From Caprella mutica (lineage: Eukaryota; Arthropoda; Malacostraca; Amphipoda; Caprellidae): a DNA stretch of 64,000 nucleotides. The notes below the pieces were generated by a model, which ran no database searches, was not told the DNA's origin, and saw only the letters and a list, made by a program, of their open reading frames with translations. Position numbers and translations under genes: made by a program. The stretch spans positions 1 to 64,000 of the forward strand of contig CANNZV010002356.1 in the NCBI GenBank assembly GCA_947561585.1. The letters are read 5' to 3'. Positions 21,771-34,000 of the stretch are shown piece after piece. The first letter of the stretch is position 1, and every line of letters begins with the position of its first letter.

Positions 21771-22284
21771 GCGAGTAATAATAATACGGTGCACAAAACT
21801 CTTGGATCTTCGATGATGCTTCATATTTCAGAAATTCACTATCCAACTTTAATGGGATAAAATGGGACGTTTTTCACAGAGCAATACTTGTTTCCGTGTA
21901 GCAGGAATCATAACAGCATTTATTTTAGTTGAATATTTGTATGATTGTTTTTCTTTACTAATTTTGCATACATATATCTACATACCATACACCCACTGGA
22001 TGTATAACTTTATTTTAGTTCACGTGTTTTCGTTGTCTCGTTCCTTTGCAATGATCATAAATGTTGAAATTAATTCACTGTCCTTTAAATTATGCTCGCT
22101 ACTGTAAATAAAAAGCCATATATTGAAGGATAAACGAAATAGATAAAATAGATCAGAGGGCTCTAATTTATTTTCAAAATAAACAACAGGAAAGTTTATA
22201 TTTCAGACCTACTTAAGTATTATTTTAAGAGGATAAAACTTTCAAAAGCTCAGCATTTATGAAATGTATGTTTTATTTCTGTCA
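21771..22284. other. AT-rich stretch without recognisable feature
   Basis: Nothing supported. The ORF at 21862-22107 looks like chance. Confidence 0.5.
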
Positions 22285-22541
22285 CCAATGCAGTCACTAG
22301 AGTTGACAAATGCAGTCACTAGAGTTAACAAATGCAGTCACTAGAGTTGACAAATGCAGTCACTAGAGTTAACAAATGCAGTCAATAGAGTTGACAAATG
22401 CAGTCACTAGAGTTAACAAATGCAGTCACTAGAGTTGACAAATGCAGTCACTAGAGTTGACAAATGCAGTCACTAGAGTTGACAAATGCAGTCACTAGAG
22501 TTGACAAATGCAGTCACTAGAGTTGACAAATGCAGTCACAT
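22285..22541. repeat. 22-bp minisatellite, about 12 units
   Basis: Units contain AATGCAGTCACTAGAGTT followed by GAC or AAC. The two endings alternate in the first half and the GAC form takes over in the second half, which suggests a two-unit repeat followed by later single-unit expansion. Confidence 0.95.
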
Positions 22542-22803
22542 ATAAAATTTGCGTGGGCAGATCTTTGAACTATAAACATTTAATATAATTAGATAGGCCA
22601 AACAAAATTTACATTTTCTAGGATTATAAGTAGTTCTGAATAAATTTAATACGTTTAATTATCCAATTATTAGTATTAGAAAAATATTTTAGAGTTGATC
22701 GTCATTAGGAATAATATTCGTCCACATCATTAGGAATAATAAGTTTACTTATAAATCCTATTATATATAATTATTCTTCATAGACGAGATTTTCTTACTA
22801 CCT

Positions 22804-23373
22804 TCGCAGAATGCGGGAAGGTCATATTATCATCGGAATTTATTTATTTATTTATTTATCATCTTGTTATTCGCTTAACTGAAAAATTGTTCAACCAAAT
22901 CGCCTGAAATTTGGTGAAACGATTGGTCCATGTCCAGTGACCTGCTGCTAGAATTTTGGTCATTTATAACTCAAAAAGTATTGAACCACATTGCATGAAA
23001 CTTTGTGGGACGATTGGTCAATATACAGGAATCATTTTGTTAGATTTTAGGAACGATCGGGTCAAAGGTCAAAGATCAAAGTCAAGGCCATTTGTAACTC
23101 AATAACTCAAAAAGTATTCAACTAAATTGTCTGAAATTTGATGAGACGATTCGTCAATGTCCAGGAACCATCTGGTAGAATTTTGAATGCGATCCAATCA
23201 AAGGTCAAGGTCAAGGTCAATTATAACTCGATAGCTCAAAAAGTATTGTACCATATTGCATGAAACTTGGTGAGACGATTGATTATTTTCAAGTCAACAG
23301 TTTCTTAAATTTTGGGAGAGAACAGGTCAAAGCGGAGCGATGGAATGCGCTCTTCTGAGCGCACATAATCTAG
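22804..23373 (+). mobile_element. Helitron-like non-autonomous element, copy 1
   Basis: The 5' end reads TCGCAGAATGCGGGAAGG. The 3' end has a perfect hairpin, GCGCTC-TTCT-GAGCGC (23347-23362), then ACATAAT, CTAG (23370-23373) and T. A TC start, a short 3' hairpin and a CTRR end before T are Helitron hallmarks. The interior holds about four diverged blocks of roughly 125 bp, each with CTCAAAAAGTATT and a GACGATTGGTCAAT-like core. There is no Rep/helicase. The copy at 26548-27135 is in reverse orientation. Confidence 0.7.
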
Positions 23374-25756
23374 TCTATTTATATATTCCTAAGCATTTGA
23401 ATGTGGCAGTCATAGGGATGCAGATAAATTATGAAGATATTTTTGACATAATAAATAATTTTGCATTAGCATCTCCTTACTGTTAAATTAATATAACATG
23501 TATTAAATTATTCATTCATATGATTTAATATGAAATAGAAAATAAATGCGAATCATATGATTGTTCTAAAACATTATTTGTTTGAAAAATATACTTAACA
23601 TTTATATTATGTCAAAATGAACGAAATAATAAATTATATAACACTGTCACGATAAAAAATATCATTTGTAGAAAGTAACATTAAGAAATATACCAAATAC
23701 ACTTATAATCATAAACTCTAAGTGTTATTTCCAAAATCTGAAAGTTTCGAAACAAGATATCAGTAAATAACAATCAACCAGAAATAAGAAAAGTAAAAAT
23801 AACGACCTCTGCAATTAGCAGGCCCCATTTTGGAGCTCTGGAGGGCAGAGTTTTGAGTTCTCTTTATCGCGAACAAACTTTAACCTCAATTGAGATAACA
23901 ACTCGGGACCTCTTTTTATTTCATTAGGGCTGGCAGTAATTAAGGCGATAGAGTTCTTCTTTGAATGCTGCCAAGGAAATAAGAAACAGAATTAGCACTG
24001 CTATGACCTGACCTAAGCAAAAGAACACAAATCATGAAAAAAACATGAATTAGCACATAGAAAAATGTACCAAATTCAAAAGAGCTCGTTATTGTATTTA
24101 TCAGCTTTTCACATATTTACTCATGTCATTTCAATCCAACCACAGAGTTAAAGTTATGGTAAGGACATAAATGTTTAGTTGTGGTCCCCTATAAATCTTC
24201 AGGGGCCCACCATAACCATCTCACTAGTATATACAAATTTGATCAGGTTAATAACTTTACTGTTAGGTACTGAATGTACCACACTGACTTCTACTTAGAA
24301 TATAGAGTCTGTTCATTCCGTGGATGCGATTCAATCTCAAAATAAATCGTTCATCTGTTATTTATGCATACAAACAGTTTCATAGTTATTTAGAGTTACT
24401 AACTAACAGAGGAAATTCACAAATGGATCTGCATATCAAATTCACAGACAGTAGTACTGGCATCACTTTTTGTACGTTTGATTTCTATTTCTATTTTCTC
24501 TTCAGCAAAATTCCTTTCGAAAACTGAGCCACTACAAATAAAAAATTGAAACATAAAATTTGTTCAAAACTATATAGATACGAGGAATATTGATAGAAAC
24601 GCAAAATTCATGGAAATATGTTCAATGTTTTTTAGTCACGAGAGGCCAAACCTATTCATAAATAATGGATATGTACCTGTTTCAATTCAGTTGAAGCCAT
24701 TTACCAAGTGTCAAAACGTGTAAATTACAGGCATATATAGTTATTTAGTGTAACAGCACCATTCAAGCTACGTATAGTTAGTTGAATTGAAATGCATGTG
24801 TAAATTTTGTAGAGGATATTTCATACATTATACCTACTTTGTGAAAACAGAACATATTCTTAAATTTTCCCTGATTGAAACAGATCATCACCCATATGTT
24901 TAGTGTGTTTAATGTATAGAACCAAACTCGTTTGGAATTATTTGCAAGATAACATATTTCAATTTATTTTATATAATTGAACACAAAGTTTTTTTCGATA
25001 GTGGAAAAATGTATGATCTAATTTAATTCATGAATAAAAAATACTATAAACTATACTATGTTTTCGTCATGAGCTATACTTATAATTTCTTAATTAATTA
25101 AAAGGCCTCCCCAGGCTCAAAGAGAGAAAAAACAAAATTACACAGGATCATTAATCGACAATTTGAAAAATATTCGGTTCAGGGAGAAAAATTTATATGC
25201 TTTTAAAGTTTATAATACTCGGTAAACAACAATAACAATTGTAAGAAGCATTAATATGATACGTTGAACAAATGATTGTACACATTTTAATTTTTTTGAT
25301 TTCTAATTTGAATTTTATGAACAAACAATGCATGGTCAGCATTCATTTAAGCTGTAAATTATTTACCTGAGTATGTATTCTATAATATGTTTCGTTTGTT
25401 AAGTACCTTTATATGAGTATTTAATATTGAATTGATAATCCCTTCCTCGTTGACATTAAAAAAAGTGTACATTCTTTTTCTTTAGAATGAAAATTAAAAA
25501 GTCGAAAGTGAAACCGCTGTTAAGGAGTTATGATTTTAAATAAATAACTGCTATTTAATTTCATGGGGTTTGCAGAAAAATGATAAGAAATGTTAGCTTC
25601 AGTCAATAGAACAATAAAATAATTGCTTGGAGGCAACCTTACTATATTTAACTAATTTAACCTTTTCGGGTTACCATCAAAGTCACTTTAATTATAAAAT
25701 AAGTTTTATTTTAATGTTATACATAATCTGAATGAAATCCATTATTATGCGGTGCC
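23374..25756. other. AT-rich stretch; one complex patch
   Basis: No gene recognised. About 23810-23990 is less AT-rich and non-repetitive (GCAATTAGCAGG, TAATTAAGGCG) and could be regulatory. The ORF at 24324-24527 is unsupported. Confidence 0.5.
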
Positions 25757-25829
25757 ATTTTCCATGGTTGAGTTCCCGTGGTGGAATTTTACTGCGGCGG
25801 AACTTTTTGGTGAAAATTTGCCTAGAACC
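25757..25829 (-). repeat. Solo foldback-type arm
   Basis: On the minus strand: GGGTTCTAGGCAAATTTTC followed by four or five degenerate 15-bp units like those of foldback element 1 (AAAGTTCCGCCGCAG, AAAATTCCACCACGG). No inverted partner arm or duplication was found nearby. Confidence 0.6.
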
Positions 25830-26183
25830 CGGAAAGGGTGAATTTGACCGCCCGAAAAATATGTAAAGTATTTTTATATACACATTATACTAAGATTGGT
25901 CAAGAACATTAAGCCATGATACAATTTAAATATAAATAAATCTACTAGTAGGGTCGAACAGGGTGTCACTGCGCATTCCCTTTTTATGGGGTATCACTTT
26001 GTACCCCTTATAATTTCAAAACCACTTGTTTTAGCCTAAATCTGATTGCACCATCATTTCAAGCATCTTCTTTTCTCCCATAAACATCATACGCACCATT
26101 ATCCTATTAGTATTTCTAGAGCTGAGTCGCGATATATGTAGTGCTCTTAGAACGATTTGAAGAAAATTGCGCTGGTGATTCTT

Positions 26184-26511
26184 AAATCCCGCAAACTCTC
26201 CAGTAACTTTTTTACCAAGATTTATAGATTCATATTGTTTTAACATGTTAGCACAAACAATAACAGTTACATTATGTCAAATTTTCAACTTCTCAAGTTC
26301 AACGGTTTTTCTACCACAACCGTGCGCAGTGATACCCCAGACAATTTAGAGGTAGAGGGGTATCACTGCGCACGGTTGTGGTAGAAAAACCGTTGAACTT
26401 GAGAAGTTGAAAATTTGACATAATGTAACTGTTATTGTTTGTGCTTACATGTTAAAACAATATGAATCTATAAATCTTGGTAAAAAAGTTACTGGAGAGT
26501 TTGCGGGATTT
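26184..26511. repeat. Near-perfect 155-bp inverted repeat
   Basis: Arms 26184-26338 and 26357-26511 surround an 18-bp spacer. I count one mismatch (ATGTTAGC against ATGTAAGC). In copy A only the left arm exists, and the sequence runs directly from GCGCA to TCATTAATAACC. The second arm is therefore specific to copy C, or was lost from copy A. Confidence 0.9.
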
Positions 26512-26547
26512 CATTAATAGCCATACTTGTATGTAAATATATATAAA

Positions 26548-27135
26548 CTAGATTATGTGCACTCAGTAGAGCGCATACCTTCGCCTCCGCTTGTCCCGTT
26601 CTCTCCCAAAATTTAGGAAACAGCTAACTGGATAATAACCAATCGTCCCACCAAGTTTCATGCAATATGGTACAATACTTTTTGAGTTATAAATGACCTT
26701 TACCTTGACCTTTGACCGGATCGCTTTCAAAATTCTACCAGATCGTTCCTGGACATTGACCAATCGTCCCATCAAATTTTAGACAATTTGGTTGAATACT
26801 TTTGGAGTTATTGAGTTACAAATGGCCTTGACCTTGAACTTTGACCTTTGACCCGATAACTCCCAAAATATGACAAAATTGTTCCTGTATATTGACCAAT
26901 CGTTCCACCAAGTTTCATGCAATATGGTTCAATACTTTTTGAGTTATAAATGACCAAGACCTTGACCTTTGACCGGGTCGCTTCCGAAATTCTAGCAGCA
27001 GGTCACTGGACATGGACCAATCGTTTCACTAAGTTTCATGTTATTCGGTTGAATACTTTTTCAGTTAATCTAATAACAAGATGATAAATAAATAAATATA
27101 TTCAGATGAAAATATGACCTTCCCGCATTCTGCGA
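26548..27135 (-). mobile_element. Helitron-like non-autonomous element, copy 2
   Basis: Reverse orientation of copy 1. The 3' end CTAG is at 26548-26551, with a less perfect hairpin beside it (26555-26576). The 5' end TCGCAGAATGCGGG is at 27122-27135. Copy A of the surrounding element has no insertion at this point and serves as an empty site. Internal blocks with AAGTTTCATGCAATATGG recur. Confidence 0.7.
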
Positions 27136-28189
27136 AAGTTTGAGTTTTTAGCTCTTAACTCTTTCAGGCCCAGACTTTTGAGGGAAATAAATGCCCTATG
27201 TTTCAAAGGTTTTTGACTATACCTAATCATTTTTGTAAGTGGTGCAAAATTTGAGCTGCCGAGCAGCACACAGACTTGATTATTAAAAGGTAGTATATAA
27301 TAATCATAAATATTGAATAAGGTGTTATTTAATTATAAATTTGATTAACAATAAACTTACGATCGTAGTAGCTATGCAACTTGATGTGTGGGTATTAAGA
27401 TATGGAGAGTGGGTATTTAGGGAGGGGGGGGGGGGGTGAGCGGTTCTTGAATTAATTATTGATTAACAATAAACGTACGATATAAGTAGTTAACTAGTTG
27501 CGTAAAATTTAAGTGTTAAATTTGTTGAAGATTCATGAAATATGTGTTTAAAAAGCAAGGGACAAATAGAATGAGGAGAGCAGCTAGGGCATATGGAGAG
27601 GGAAACACAGACGTTTAGATGAGGGGGAGGAGGATTTAGATATGGGAGAGGGGGAAATAGATGGGAGAGAGAGGGAAATAGATGTGAAAGAGAGGGATTT
27701 AGATGGGAAGAGAGGGATATTTTGATGAAAAGAGAGGGTGATTAAGATGGGAGGAGAGGGATATTTAGTTGGGGAAAGAAGGGGGTTTAGATAGGAGGGA
27801 GGAGGGGCATTAAAATGGGGACAGGAGGTATTTAGGTGGGGGATAGAAGTGCTGTATTTATACAATGTGCAGTAATACCCCTTCATGTGCGCAGTGATAC
27901 TCCTACACACTCACTAAAAGTTACGCACGAAAAATTGCCAATAAGTATTTCATTTATTTAGCTATTATTTCGAAACTGGTTGAGAACAATCCTCATTCAT
28001 GACCATTTCATCACGAGAAAAATAGTTTCTCTAGTACCTTTAGTTTTAAAGTAAATACAGAGTTTGGGTATTGTGCGCATAACCCTATAGTTATGCAATG
28101 TTTCGATGGAATAATCTGAATTCAGAACCAAACTAACATTACTAGATTTCAAAATAGCCGCTTCTTGTTTTATTCATTTTCTCATCATG

Positions 28190-28740
28190 GGTTGTTAGTG
28201 AAGCACAAGAACAACGCGCGACTTTTTCGTTCTAATCTTGGACCAAGCAGAACCTTCTAAGAGTCTGGATCGGGGTAGGAACGAGTAATTGAAACTTTCT
28301 TTTCCAAGATGGACCATATGGTCCATAGAATTGATGTCAGGACATGAGATAGAGCACATAGCTATGTCCCAAAAGCACTGAAAGTTTTCTTTGCACCACC
28401 TTTAAGTCTCATTCACCGTGTGGGCTGAATTTGGAGCTTTGTCTTGAGTGAAGATGAAATTGGTAAATGATGAGCAAAGGAAGAACATTTTCCTGCTTCA
28501 TATTCTGATAAAAATGACTTTTGCCATTGCCTCATCATAAATCACACTTTTGGTGGAAATAAACCTCTTTCTTCTTTGAATTTGTTTACTGGAGATTGTG
28601 CCTGACTGTTAATGTTGTTTCTAAGCTTAGAAACCGCTTTGCAATACATTTTGAGCTGTTTTACGATATAACTTGGTGCTAACGCCACCGCTTTCAAGGA
28701 CAATAATCTTCTTGGTATGTTTAACCTTATCAATGATAAC
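28190..28740 (-). pseudogene. Tc1/mariner-like transposase remnant
   Basis: On the minus strand the end of a DDE/D transposase is readable: FTQDKAPNSAHTV (second catalytic Asp region, normally FQQDxAPxH), then KENFQCFWD, then SCPDINSMDHMV (normally SPDLNPLDxxVW, with the third catalytic position). Upstream, ESGGVSTKLYRK may be part of an earlier region. Stops and missing Trp/Pro residues show decay. No termini were found, although the fragment begins about 100 bp from the end of copy C. Confidence 0.75.
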
Positions 28741-29916
28741 CTCTAAAATATATGAAATAAATACTTTAGGTGGACATTGTTATATATGGGAGCTGAACAA
28801 AAATTTAATAGATGAAACTTTAAAGGTACATAACTTCTCATTACAATAATAATATTTATGAAATTATTAGTAAATCTTTTTGGGTCACCCTGCATACGCC
28901 ATTTTGAAATAGTCAAAATATGAAATTTATAACAAAATGTAAGAGAGGGAGCTTTAGAAAATAGTACAAAGAAGTCCAATCTTCATCAGTTATATCTTGT
29001 TGCAGAAGAACAAACAAATTCTAAAGAAACCATTGCCTCATTCATTAAAGCGGAGGTAATAATATGTGTGAAAAATACGCAAACTGGTCCATTAAGCAAC
29101 TTTAATTATTCTAAAATTTAAATTGCAGCTACGTGAAGTAAAAGCTCCATTTATTTTGAAATTGGTAAAACTGTTTCTTTCAATTGAATAAACAAGGAAA
29201 GATATGATATACATATAGATATATTTTTAGCAAGATATAATCCATTTAAAAAGTTACATTAACATGGATAATTGAAAGATTGTATATTAATTAATAAACT
29301 TTAGTGAGACAGTTAACAATTTTATTTTGTTTTCAATGCAAGACATAAATATCATTTAGGTGATAATAATTGTCAGAAGCAGTCCTGATATTCAGAACAA
29401 AATTAATGAAAACTTGACAATGGAAACGAAACTAATTTAGCATAATTTATTGATTCGATGTGTCTCTCTCTGTTTAGTTTCTTTTTTCTCTCAGTCACCT
29501 TGTGAGGTTTAAATGACTTATTGCTTGTAAAATGAAAAAAATTATGATTCTATGTTTTATATTAAAAATGATTAGAAATGGTTTTTATAGCCCTAGCGAA
29601 GAAATTTATTAACTAAATTCAGATATTTATTAGACAGTAATTTTCTCCAGTAATATTTATCTTCCTAAAAATTGAAGTAGTTCAAATACTGTAGTTTTAA
29701 ACTGTGAATCTTTAGTGGAAAAAGAAGAGGTTAAAACACAGATCGCTGGTGATAAAAAAATAGTTTATAAAGTTATTAAAAGAATAGTTGCTATAGGAAG
29801 ATTCATAGGGGAATCATAGTGGCTATAATGACCCAGAAAGTGATTAGCATGTAATTTCAATTTAAAGTGCCAGTTCACAGTGTGAATGTCTTCTTATTTT
29901 ACTATCTTACAACATA
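28741..29916. other. AT-rich stretch without recognisable feature
   Basis: Nothing recognised. Confidence 0.55.
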
Positions 29917-31070
29917 CTTGGTGTCTGCAGACCTGCTTGCGAGCTGTTTGGTGTCTGCAGACCTGCTTGCGATCTCTTTGGTGTCTGAAGACCTACTTGC
30001 GATCTGTTTGATGTCTGCAGACCTGCTTGCGAGCTGTTTGGTGTCTGCAGACCTGCTTGCGAGCTGTTTGGTGTCTGCAGACCTGCTTGCGAGTTGTTTG
30101 ATGTCTGAAGACCTGTTTGCGAACTGTTTGGTGTCTGCAGACCTACTTGCGATCTGTTTGATGTCTGCAGACCTGCTTGCGAGCTGTTTGGTGTCTGCAG
30201 ACCTGCTTGCGAGCTATTTGGTGTCTGCAGCCCTGCTTGCGAGCTGTTTGATGTCTGAAGACCTGCTTGCGAGCTGCTTGGTGTATGCAGACCTGCTTCC
30301 GAGCTGTTTGATATCTGAAGACCTGTTTGCAATCTGTTTGGTGTCTGAAGACCTGCTTGCGAGCTGTTTGGTGTCTGCAGACCTGCTTGCGATCTATTTG
30401 GTGTCTGAAGACCTATTTGCGATCTGTTTGATGTCTGCAGACCTGCTTGCGAGTTGTTTGGTGTCTGAAGACCTGTTTGCGAACTGTTTGGTGTCTGCAG
30501 ACCTGCTTGCGAGCTGTTTGATGTCTGAAGACCTGTTTGCGAGCTGTTTGATGTCTGCAGACCTGCTTGCGAGCTGCTTGGTGTCTGCAGACCTGCTTGC
30601 GATCTATTTGGTGTCTGAAGACCTGTTTGCGAGCTGTTTGGTGTCTGCAGACCTGCTTGCGAGTTGTTTGGTGTCTGAAGACCTGTTTGCGAACTGTTTG
30701 GTGTCTGCAGACCTGCTTGCGAGCTGTTTGATGTCTGAAGACCTGTTTGCGATCTGTTTGATGTCTGCAGACCTGCTTGCGAGCTGCTTGGTGTCTGCAG
30801 ACCTGCTTCCGAGCTGTTTGATATCTGAAGACCTGTTTGCAATCTGTTTGGTGTCTGAAGACCTGCTTGTGAGCTTTTTGGTGTCTGCAGACCTGCTTAC
30901 GAGCTGTCTGAAGACCTGCTTGCGAGCTGTTTGATGTCTGAAGACCTGCTTGCGAGCTGTTTGATGTCTGAAGACCTGCTTGCGAGCTGTTTGATGCCTG
31001 CAGACCTGCTTGCGAGCTGTTTGATGTCTGAAGACCTGCTTGCGAGCTGTTTGATGTCTGAAGACCTGTT
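29917..31070. repeat. 30-bp minisatellite, about 38 units
   Basis: Each unit contains GTCTGCAGACCTGCTTGCGA. Variants exchange GTCTGCAGAC with GTCTGAAGAC, GCTTGC with GTTTGC, and GAGCT with GATCT. Because 30 is divisible by three, long frames stay open on both strands (for example 29867-30934 plus and 29907-30842 minus, giving ten-residue repeats). No flanking coding or splice evidence supports a protein. A unit shortened by 7 bp near 30907 shifts the phase of the last seven units. Confidence 0.95.
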
Positions 31071-34000
31071 TATTTGTGGTGTTTGCTCCAAGAAAGAACT
31101 TTGGTGAAATGATTAACAAATGATTAAGCATAGTTACTTTAAGAGAAATCACCCAAATCAAAAGATTTCTCCTAACGTGACCATACGTAATATAGTAATA
31201 TATCAAAAATTATGTTCACAGATTATGATTTTTAAATAGACACAGAAAGGAAATAAGAACGAAATTTCATTGACATAGAACAATATAGCGCATCTGATAT
31301 CATTTTTTAAGGAGATATTAAGTTCGAATTCTGTTTCAGACAGAAAAATTTGAATGCTAATGGAGAGAGAATCTAATTATGGAGCATTAGGATATTTAAA
31401 ATATATTTTTGTTAATTTTCTATGGGGGACAATAAAAAAGACGAAGCGAAGAAAATTATATACGATATAGTTAGCAAGATGAAATTAGGAATCAATGGTA
31501 ATAAAGTGCCATGATCACCAATGGCATAGGTAATAGTTATTGAATTTTTTTAATATCTTGCCATTATTTTTGAGGTTTAATTGGAATAATCTGCATGTGT
31601 TGTAATCTATGCACCTGATAAAATTGATAAACAATTATCAATTTTATATTCTTCGATAATCCTTTAATTCAATACATTTACTCTGCAACAGTCTAATGTT
31701 ATATCATACGTGAATATCTCACTAAATTGACTCTAATTTTCCCTAATATTATTTGTAACAATATTATCTATCCAAAGCTTAAAGTGTCTAATCGAATGAT
31801 ATACAAAGCAGCAAAATAGCAATTAATTGACTTTAAAAAAATATAAACATAACTACATCCAGGAAAAATTGGAGCTGGCATGAATTGTTTGACAATTATA
31901 ACAGAATACTAATTGATAAATTCCAATGACATTATAAATTATTTTTATTTTAAAGAAGCTGAAAATGAATGTCTTTATATTACTTTTCCTTGAGTGTCTC
32001 TCATGAAAAGTGTACATTCATCTTCTTTCAGGATCACAGATTCATTTGGAACTTCAAAAGAGCCATTAGTAGCACCTCATTCTCCAACATACGGTCCTTT
32101 TTGATCATATGGGACGCAGGACAATCAATATTAATGGAAGAGGAAACGGGTAGCTCCAATCAACTGAATTTTGCTTAAGAGCGACTATAAATGCTCTCCA
32201 ATAATCTACAGCACTCTGTTGATATTCTGTTTCAATCTAGATGGACTGACTGCAGGAGAGAGCAGTGCTCTGTATTAGCATAGCTCATGTAAATTAGATT
32301 TACCACTTGAAACTTCTGTCAAACTGCATGTGAAATGTAACTAGATGGAAATCCATAGTTCCCATCCACCCTGACAGTTATTCTTGCAGAGCAAAGATGA
32401 CTATTCGACTCACTGGGCGAATATTGACTCTGTGATTAGTGCCGCCACTTCGTATTGTCAGCTTAGAGTAGAATTCCGCTCGTGAATTATTGCCGTCCAT
32501 TGCTGAATCAATTAGGATTGATTTACGGATTTGTGCTGACTAATTACAAGTGATAAATTCACAATGTCCTATTTTACTATTTATTTTGTAATAAATGGCT
32601 AATTGAAGAACTGTGAAATTGAATATATGCAATGCAACAACAACTATTACACATTTTTTTTCTCGATTTATTGATAGGTAAGTTGTGTTTCTTGCTTATT
32701 GTCTAGATGCTAGTGAAAACCATTGAACAATGTCATTAGTTACCTTTTTTTAATACATACCACATTTGTACAACTTCTGTATTCCTGTAATAATTCTGTA
32801 TTTGTTCAATTTGAAGTAAATAAATGTTTATTCTTTAGATAGGTTGCCCTAGAAGCGAAAGCTTTTCCGGGCCTAAAAATTCCATTTCTATACCTGTCAC
32901 TTTTGTGTAATAAAGATCATATATTGACTCCGAATATGTTCAATTATAAGGAGTTTTTAGTTGTAATAAATAAAAAATAATCAAAAATTATTCTCATATT
33001 ATATATTTGCATTTCTTCTTAGTTTAATTTATTTCATCTCTTTGAACATTTACTCACAACCTTTTTCATTAATTAAAAATTATTCCATAGGTTTTTACAG
33101 TTGCAACTCCATCAAATCGTAATTCAATTAGAAGCTCTACATATACAACAATAAAGATATTGTAATTCTATTTCGCCACTTCACTCGTATTCTTTAACGT
33201 TCTATTTAACTCATTCCATTGACGAGTGTAATCAATTACTTATACTCTCTCTATAATCATGTTTCCTCTGACTTTTTATTCCATATAAAGATGCCATTCT
33301 TGGAACTCTACCATTTATTCCATCTCAATTTACACAGAGTTATTTTTTTATTGGAAACTATTTCTTTTGCTACTTCTATCTTGTTTCAATTCAGTTCTTA
33401 GAGACGACAGAAATATCGACAGTAATAATTTTTCTCAAAGAAGCCTCATATCAAAATAAGCGATAAGAATTGTGACGTACCATAACAATAAAACTATAGG
33501 TAAATGTATTCTCAACTGAAATACGGTGTGTTTTAAATAATTCAACTGTACACGTTCCTAGACATAAATTTCTGTTTTAAATCACGATGTAATCGGGTAG
33601 TGTTTCACATAAGTTGTGACGATAAGTAGGCAACATATTATCATATTAAGCGAAATCTAACACCGACCCTATTCACGAAAGAAATCGTTCCGTAGCCCGT
33701 AAGCTATTGCTTTAGATGCCATAACTGTAGCCACTTCTTTCCCTTTGTATTGAAAGTTCTGACAGTAACACTGTGAGAATATACATTATCCTCTTCAGAT
33801 GTGAACAGTAACTTACACGACTGTCGATTCAAAGAGACGGCAACTCGAGACTAAACCTACTAAGTTTATGCTCAGAGCCTCTTTGACTTGTACATCGGAT
33901 GAGACCATGTCGACAAGAGTTCAAGATGTTGCGAGTTGATTTCTCCAGGGTGCAGAATAAGCATATTCGCTCCAACAACATGAAGATGATGATGTGAAAC

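Larger units (their letters stand above)
25951..28085 (+). mobile_element. TA-flanked miniature element, copy C
   Basis: The left end starts GGGTCGAACAGGG directly after TA (25949-25950). The right end, read inward, has TATGCGCACAATAC and is followed by TA. The body matches copy A in the same orientation, including the purine-rich repeat (27575-27850). Two differences from copy A are large: an inverted second arm at 26357-26511 and a Helitron-like insertion at 26548-27135. A further segment near 27160-27300 has no counterpart in copy A. Confidence 0.75.

Noticed and set aside
29867..31206. Long ORFs through the 30-bp array on both strands
   Set aside because: The unit length is divisible by three and several frames lack stops. 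No splice sites, conserved domain or codon bias support translation.
32840..32930. Penelope-like element 3' end
   Set aside because: GAAGCGAAAGCTTTTCC and a nearby AATAAAG are suggestive, but no coding remnant or ribozyme core was found upstream.
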